This document shows, piece by piece, positions 55,662-64,000 of a stretch of 64,000 bases of DNA. Numbering within the stretch: position 1 is the first letter of the stretch; the number at the start of each line of letters is the position of its first letter. This DNA is from Edaphosphingomonas laterariae. Lineage in GTDB: Bacteria > Pseudomonadota > Alphaproteobacteria > Sphingomonadales > Sphingomonadaceae. Position numbers and translations under genes: made by a program. The stretch covers positions 26,262-90,261 of the forward strand of contig NZ_FZOS01000015.1 of assembly GCF_900188165.1 (NCBI RefSeq). The letters run 5' to 3'. The notes below the pieces were generated by a model, which worked only from the letters and a program-made list of their open reading frames with translations, ran no database searches and was not told the DNA's origin.

Positions 55662-55715
55662 GCGCGCGATTTTGCTTGGCCTCTGATGAGGCATCGAGCC
55701 ACGGCGCCTAAGGGC
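55654..55715 (+). promoter_or_regulatory. Attenuator-like fold between the leader peptide and leuA
   Basis: GCCCTTAGGCGC (55654-55665, containing the leader stop) is perfectly complementary over 12 nt to GCGCCTAAGGGC (55704-55715). Inside is a small hairpin GCCTC-TGAT-GAGGC (55679-55692). There is no clear T-run, so classical termination is not certain; masking of the leuA region or Rho dependence are alternatives. Confidence 0.6.
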
Positions 55716-55761
55716 AAAGCAACCACCCCGAACGACAACCCTGCGACAGGAGCAGGTTCCC

Positions 55762-57309
55762 GTGCCCAATAGCAATGACACCATTCTGATTTTCGACACC
55801 ACGTTGCGCGACGGCGAACAATCGCCCGGCTGCTCGATGAACCTGGAAGAAAAGCTCCAGGTCGCCGCCCAGCTCGAAACGCTCGGCGTCGATATCATCG
55901 AAGCCGGCTTCGCCATTGCCAGCCAGGGCGATTTCGAAGCGGTCAGCGAAGTCGCGCGCCAGTGCAAGTCGGCCACCGTCGCCAGCCTCGCGCGCGCCGC
56001 CACCGCCGATATCGATCGCGCATGGGAAGCCGTGCGCCACGCGGTACGCCCTCGCATCCACACCTTCATCGCCACCTCGCCGCTCCACATGCGGGTCAAG
56101 CTCAACAAGAGCCCGGATGAAGTGCTGGAAGCGATCGGCCGCACCGTCGCCCATGCGCGCAACCTCTGCCCCGACGTCGAATGGTCGGCCGAGGATGCGA
56201 CGCGCACCGAACCCGATTTCCTCGCCCGGGCGATCGAAACCGCCATCGCCGCCGGCGCGCGGACGATCAACCTGCCCGATACCGTCGGCTATGCCACGCC
56301 CGAAACCTATGGCGCGATGTTCCGCGACATGATCAACCGGGTGCCCAATGCCGATCAGGCGGTGTTCTCCACCCATTGCCACAACGATCTCGGCCTCGCC
56401 GTCGCCAATACGCTGGCAGCGGTGATGTCGGGCGCGCGGCAGGTGGAATCGACGATCAACGGCATCGGCGAACGCGCCGGCAATGCCGCGGTCGAAGAAA
56501 TCGCCATGGCGCTCAAGGTCCGCCACGATGTGATGCCGGTGCGCACCAACATCGTATCGACCGAAATCACCCGCGCCAGCCGCCTCGTTTCGGGCATCAC
56601 CGGCTTCCAGGTCCAGCCCAACAAGGCGATCGTCGGCGCCAACGCCTTCGCGCATGAAAGCGGCATCCATCAGGACGGCATGCTCAAGGATTCGTCGACC
56701 TACGAGATCATGACGCCCGAAAGCGTCGGCGTCTCGACGTCGAACCTCGTCATGGGCAAGCATTCAGGCCGCGCGGCCTTCCGTTCCAAGCTCGAGGAAC
56801 TGGGCTACAGCCTCGGCGACAATGCCTTCCAGGACGCGTTCGTCCGCTTCAAGGCGCTCGCCGATGCCAAGAAGGCGGTGTTCGACGAAGATATCGTGGC
56901 CCTCGTCGACGACGAAGTGCTGCGCGGGCATGATCGCATCCAGGTCAAGGAAGTGGAGATCCACTGCGGCACCGGGCCGGCCCGCGCGATCCTGACGCTC
57001 GAAATCGATGGCGAGGAAAAGACCGCGGCAACGCGCGGCAGCGGCCCGGTCGACGCCCTGTTCGCCGCGATCCGCCAGCTCGTGCCCCACGAAAAGGGCT
57101 CGCTGGAACGCTATGAGGTCCACGCCGTCACCGGCGGCACCGATGCACAGGCGGAAGTGTCGGTGCTCCTGTCGGAAGACGGCCGCACGACGCGCGGACG
57201 CGGTGCGCACCACGACACCCTCGTCGCGTCGGCGCGCGCTTATGTGAACGCGCTCAACAAGCTGATGGTGAAGCGCGGCCGCGCGCCCGTGGACGCCGCC
57301 GCCGGCTGA
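55762..57309 (+). CDS. leuA: 2-isopropylmalate synthase
   Basis: 515 residues, first step of leucine synthesis (acetyl-CoA + 2-oxoisovalerate). N-terminal catalytic TIM barrel: TTLRDGEQSPGCSM, STHCHNDLGLAVANTLAA, NAFAHESGIHQDG; C-terminal regulatory domain (about 380-510) for leucine feedback. GTG start at 55762 after AGGAGCAGG. Regulation by the leader peptide at 55614 is probable. Confidence 0.95.
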   Translation: MPNSNDTILIFDTTLRDGEQSPGCSMNLEEKLQVAAQLETLGVDIIEAGFAIASQGDFEAVSEVARQCKSATVASLARAATADIDRAWEAVRHAVRPRIHTFIATSPLHMRVKLNKSPDEVLEAIGRTVAHARNLCPDVEWSAEDATRTEPDFLARAIETAIAAGARTINLPDTVGYATPETYGAMFRDMINRVPNADQAVFSTHCHNDLGLAVANTLAAVMSGARQVESTINGIGERAGNAAVEEIAMALKVRHDVMPVRTNIVSTEITRASRLVSGITGFQVQPNKAIVGANAFAHESGIHQDGMLKDSSTYEIMTPESVGVSTSNLVMGKHSGRAAFRSKLEELGYSLGDNAFQDAFVRFKALADAKKAVFDEDIVALVDDEVLRGHDRIQVKEVEIHCGTGPARAILTLEIDGEEKTAATRGSGPVDALFAAIRQLVPHEKGSLERYEVHAVTGGTDAQAEVSVLLSEDGRTTRGRGAHHDTLVASARAYVNALNKLMVKRGRAPVDAAAG

Positions 57310-57312
57310 TCG

Positions 57313-57345
57313 AAAAAAGGGGCGGCCCGTATCCGGCGCCGCCCC
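57313..57345. terminator. Terminator between leuA and the glycoside-hydrolase-like gene
   Basis: 8-bp arms GGGGCGGC and GCCGCCCC; read on the minus strand the stem is followed by T6, so it mainly ends the minus-strand gene. Confidence 0.7.
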
Positions 57346-57363
57346 GCTTCTCATATCTCGCAG

Positions 57364-59025
57364 TTAGTTGGCCGCGCGCGCCTCGCCGCCGCCCAATCCC
57401 CGCATGAAATCGGAAACCGCGCGCTGTTTCGGCGCGTCGGCCTCGGGTTGGCCCGAATATTCGCTAAGACCCCAGGCGCCGAAATGGCTGATCGGGCCAA
57501 CCGAATTGTACAGCATCATCGTGTCACCGATCTGCGCCTGCCACCCCTGCATATATTTGAGGTACAGGTCATACATGCGCGGATCGCGGTTGGTGCCAGC
57601 GATCAGGGCCGTATCCTTGCTCGTCACATGCTGCCCCGCTTCATAAGCGAGGTAACGCTTGCCATAACGCGCCGCGAGCGTCTTGTTCTCGGCCGCCTTG
57701 GCCAGCGCCGCATCGACGTCCGCGCTCATGAAGCGGAACGCGGCATCGAGGTCGGTCTGCGCCACGCGATCACCCGTGAACGTGTCCCCGCCGAAATAAG
57801 GCGCGGTCGCCAGCGCGTCGAAATTCTGCGCCGTATCCTTGTAATCCAGCACGACTCGCGCCGACCAGGGATTGGCGTTCTGCGTGGAGATCACGCGCAC
57901 CAGCCGGTTCGGCGTCGCCTTGAACACATCGGCCCAGATCTTGTGCATCCAGGTCGATTTCTCGGCATACCGGCGCAACATCGCCTCGCCGATATTCCCC
58001 GGCGCAAGCCCGGCGGCCATGCCTTCTTCCTTGGCCTGCGTCGTCACGCGAAACGCCCAGTTCCACACCTCATTGCCCATCTCGACATAAACGGTGCGGC
58101 CGGGTGCCAGATTGTCGCGGACATAGGTCGCGAACCGGCGCTGGAAATCCTCGTCGGCGTTCCACGGCATTGCGAACCACGGATCGGCGCCTGCCTCATT
58201 GGCCAGCGCGACCATCAGTTCGACGGACGCGCCCTGCTTGCTCGCCTGGCTCTGCGTCTCAGGCGTCGGACGGTTCGCCCAATCGATCGGCGCATTGATA
58301 TTGGTGCTCTGCCAATCCATGAAGCGCAGCAGCTTATAGCCGGTCAGCGAACGAAGATAAGCCGGCGAGAACAAGGCCGTCGGCGACGCCCCCTTCTCCC
58401 GGCAGTCGAGGTCGCGGACCGGATCGGCGGGATCGACCTGGCTCAGCGTAACCCATGCCGTATGCGCCTTTGGGCCGTTGGCCGGGGCCCAGTCGAACTC
58501 CATGCTGCGCCCGCCATTGGAGGATGCGCGGCCCGCGCCGCCGACGGAAAGGCTGCCGCGCCCCTGCCAGGTGCAGCGAATCCGGGTCGGCTTGTCACCA
58601 AAGGCACCCTCGGGCGGCACCAGCGCCAGGTTCCCACGCTCCTCCGGCAGCAGCATCTTGATCCGCCCGGCGCCATCCAACTGCGCGGGATCGAATTTCT
58701 GCCAGCCGCGCACCCCCGGCCGCTGGCTCGCCCACCCGGCGCCCTTCGCCAGATTCATCAGCGCGCGATCGGCAGAATAATAATTCGGCTGCGCCAGATT
58801 GATGCCAAGGCTCATCGGCGGAACGGGCACGGCCGCTACCGCCTGATCGGCCACGCCGAACATCGCGGGCGCCGCCAGCGCCGCCGCCACCGCGATCGAA
58901 CCGACACCGGCCGCCATCAGCCCTGCCCGCTTCGGGTGCTTTGCCACATACTGGGTCATCGCTGGCCAATTCGGCACATCGGGCCTCGTGCGCTCACGGG
59001 GGCGAATAGTCGCCGGCTTTGCCAA
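57364..59025 (-). CDS. Membrane-anchored glycoside-hydrolase-like protein
   Basis: 553 residues: a basic cytoplasmic start, one hydrophobic anchor or signal (about 34-66), a beta-rich N-terminal part, and a C-terminal barrel-like part in which VEMGNEVWNW (about 310-320) and YEAGQH (about 470) resemble the acid/base and nucleophile Glu of clan GH-A enzymes. No clear match to a family is visible to me. The serine acetyltransferase gene 50 nt upstream suggests a polysaccharide-related pair. Confidence 0.6.
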   Translation of the reverse strand: MAKPATIRPRERTRPDVPNWPAMTQYVAKHPKRAGLMAAGVGSIAVAAALAAPAMFGVADQAVAAVPVPPMSLGINLAQPNYYSADRALMNLAKGAGWASQRPGVRGWQKFDPAQLDGAGRIKMLLPEERGNLALVPPEGAFGDKPTRIRCTWQGRGSLSVGGAGRASSNGGRSMEFDWAPANGPKAHTAWVTLSQVDPADPVRDLDCREKGASPTALFSPAYLRSLTGYKLLRFMDWQSTNINAPIDWANRPTPETQSQASKQGASVELMVALANEAGADPWFAMPWNADEDFQRRFATYVRDNLAPGRTVYVEMGNEVWNWAFRVTTQAKEEGMAAGLAPGNIGEAMLRRYAEKSTWMHKIWADVFKATPNRLVRVISTQNANPWSARVVLDYKDTAQNFDALATAPYFGGDTFTGDRVAQTDLDAAFRFMSADVDAALAKAAENKTLAARYGKRYLAYEAGQHVTSKDTALIAGTNRDPRMYDLYLKYMQGWQAQIGDTMMLYNSVGPISHFGAWGLSEYSGQPEADAPKQRAVSDFMRGLGGGEARAAN

Positions 59026-59075
59026 ACCATATGCACGCTCTCTCCCGCTGTCAAAATGGCCATAGCCGTTTCTTG

Positions 59076-59645
59076 TCAGTCCTTTGTGTCAGCATCAACA
59101 CGCCGCTCGACCGGCCGGGCCGGTATTCCGACGACCACGGTATGCGCTGGCACATCATCCAGCACGACGGCATTGGCGCCGATCACCGCATAATCGCCGA
59201 TGGTGACGCCGCCCAGTATCTTGGCGCCCGCCCCCACTTCGACCCAGCAACCCAGCCGGGGCACGCCGCGATTTCCGCGCGTGCCCAGCGTCACCTGCTG
59301 GAACAACAGGCAATTGGGCCCGATCTCTGCCTTGGGATAGACGACGACGCCATTGGGGTGCGGCAGAAGCAACCCGCCGCCGATCGCGCAGTTGAGCGGG
59401 ATGTCCGCACCGGTGACAACGCTCCAGAACCGATAGCGCAGCACGGCGATCCGCCTGGCGATGCCGGCAATCGGCCCGCGCTTCGCCGCCGCCGCCTGAT
59501 AGGCGCGGATGCTCGCCATCAGCGATCGCGACGGCTGCCACGCAAGGGTAGCCTTATGCTCGCGCGACCAATCCGGCTGCCAGCCTTCCCCGCCCCTCAC
59601 ATCACCGCCCTTCACTTCGCGGTCCGCCACCCCGTCCCCTCCCAT
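59076..59645 (-). CDS. Serine O-acetyltransferase-like protein
   Basis: About 189 residues ending in a left-handed beta-helix with hexapeptide repeats: NCAIGGGLLLPHPNGVVVYP, AEIGPNCLLFQQVTLGTRG, VEVGAGAKILGGVTIGDYAV. The CoA-binding His (LPHPNG) is kept. Enzymes of this group make O-acetylserine or acetylate sugars; placed next to a glycoside-hydrolase-like gene, a sugar acetylation role is as likely. The start is uncertain: ATG at 59645 (after AGGA) or 59519. Confidence 0.8.
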   Translation of the reverse strand: MGGDGVADREVKGGDVRGGEGWQPDWSREHKATLAWQPSRSLMASIRAYQAAAAKRGPIAGIARRIAVLRYRFWSVVTGADIPLNCAIGGGLLLPHPNGVVVYPKAEIGPNCLLFQQVTLGTRGNRGVPRLGCWVEVGAGAKILGGVTIGDYAVIGANAVVLDDVPAHTVVVGIPARPVERRVDADTKD

Positions 59646-59788
59646 CGCATCCTGTTCCCCATCGGAACATCGTGCCGCCGTTGCGGTGTTGCCCCAAATC
59701 CGGCAATCCTTCCAGCGCCGGAACGCCCCGACCGCAGGATCGGGGCGCGCTTCCCCTTCCACCCGATCCCCACCTGGCACAAACCCCT

Positions 59789-59816
59789 TTGCGAAATCCT
59801 ACAGCGGGCCTATATG
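59789..59816 (+). promoter_or_regulatory. Probable promoter of rpoB
   Basis: TTGCGA (59789-59794), 16-nt spacer, TATATG (59811-59816). Transcription would start near 59823, giving a leader of about 240 nt before rpoB. Confidence 0.5.
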
Positions 59817-59822
59817 GGTTGT

Positions 59823-60063
59823 TCACGGATTTCCCGGCCCTTCAGCCCGTTCCTCGGGGTGCAGGCCGCCTCATCCGCTCCCGGGACACGGCCTGCGTTG
59901 CGCACAGGCCGCGACGAATGGGGAGTTAGACGAGGTTCTACCAGACGCAGGCAGTGCGGTTCCGACGGCCCGGACCCGCACTTTTTTTCGTGGAGTCCTT
60001 CCACGAATCGGCTGCGATCCGCTGTGAGGCGGTGACTTTTTTGATCGGACGCGAGGATAATTC
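59823..60063 (+). promoter_or_regulatory. Long structured leader of rpoB
   Basis: This part of the 418-nt gap (59646-60063) holds the attenuator-like hairpin at 59954 and, directly behind its T7 run, a second hairpin CGTGGA-GTCCT-TCCACG (59989-60005). GAGG (about 60052) serves as ribosome site for rpoB. No rplL lies upstream. In 59646-59788 I see nothing recognisable. Confidence 0.5.
59954..59988 (+). terminator. Intrinsic terminator/attenuator in the rpoB leader
   Basis: GTGCGG-T-TCC pairs with GGA-C-CCGCAC (one mismatch) and is followed by TTTTTTT. It lies between the predicted promoter and rpoB, so it would regulate how much transcription reaches rpoB. Confidence 0.65.

Positions 60064-64000
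<3,937 letters not shown>

Overview
The window is about 64 kb of GC-rich, densely packed chromosomal DNA from an alphaproteobacterium, most likely a member of the Sphingomonadales. Four things point there: a ProS without an editing insertion, UPF0262, DUF1465 and DUF4169 genes, a DksA with a degenerate zinc finger, and a PEPxxWA-CTERM surface protein. No insertion sequence, prophage, CRISPR array, rRNA or tRNA gene was found. The region is core chromosome, and the interest lies mostly in small regulatory elements between genes.

Layout. 1-2.9 kb: end of a nitrate-assimilation region, with a truncated Ser/Thr kinase(-phosphatase) converging on nasS-nasT. 2.9-11 kb: YaiI, a DbpA-type RNA helicase, a BaiN-like flavoprotein, AdhP, the LolCDE-type exporter and ProS. 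11.0-11.6 kb: a run of four RNA hairpins (candidate small RNA or leader), a 38-codon ORF with a strong ribosome site, and a DUF4169 gene. 11.7-13.3 kb: rnc-era. 13.3-20 kb (minus strand): a TonB-like protein, an RlmD-type methyltransferase, nnr, ilvD, an N-formylglutamate amidohydrolase and an enoyl-CoA hydratase. 20-25.8 kb: DUF885 peptidase, ispE (apparent CTG start), a TPR protein and a PA0069-type radical SAM protein with an alphaproteobacterial LexA box. 25.9-31 kb: small conserved proteins (YbjN, DUF1465, Hsp20 behind a heat-shock promoter and ROSE-like thermometer, two YdcH proteins, PilZ, DksA, a duplicated-repeat exported protein, a host-attachment-family protein). 30.9-35.2 kb: serS-surE-nlpD-like-K+ channel. 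35.6-43.1 kb: rimO, an M17 aminopeptidase, MarR, a C40 peptidase, argC and a GGDEF-EAL protein. 43.2-47.9 kb: dnaB, a MarR-HlyD pair, UPF0262, cdd and dcd. 47.9-55.5 kb: an aspartyl protease, YbaY lipoprotein, an alpha/beta hydrolase, a sigma-54-preceded PEP-CTERM protein, rnr, GNAT, an FMN reductase, FKBP and an ABM protein. 55.6-64 kb: leuA with a Leu-rich leader peptide and attenuator-like fold, a glycoside-hydrolase-like protein with a serine acetyltransferase, and rpoB (cut by the window end) with its own long leader.

Several neighbouring genes are translationally coupled through 1-8 nt overlaps (nasT/nasS, helicase/yaiI, lolC-E/lolD, rnc/era, nnr/methyltransferase, C40/argC, MarR/HlyD, cdd/dcd, FMN reductase/FKBP). 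The best leads are the hairpin array near 11.1 kb, the SOS box in front of the SplB-like radical SAM gene, the ROSE-like thermometer, the leu leader, the sigma-54/PEP-CTERM promoter and the rpoB leader standing apart from rplJL. I did not find a clear multi-gene system that looks wholly new.
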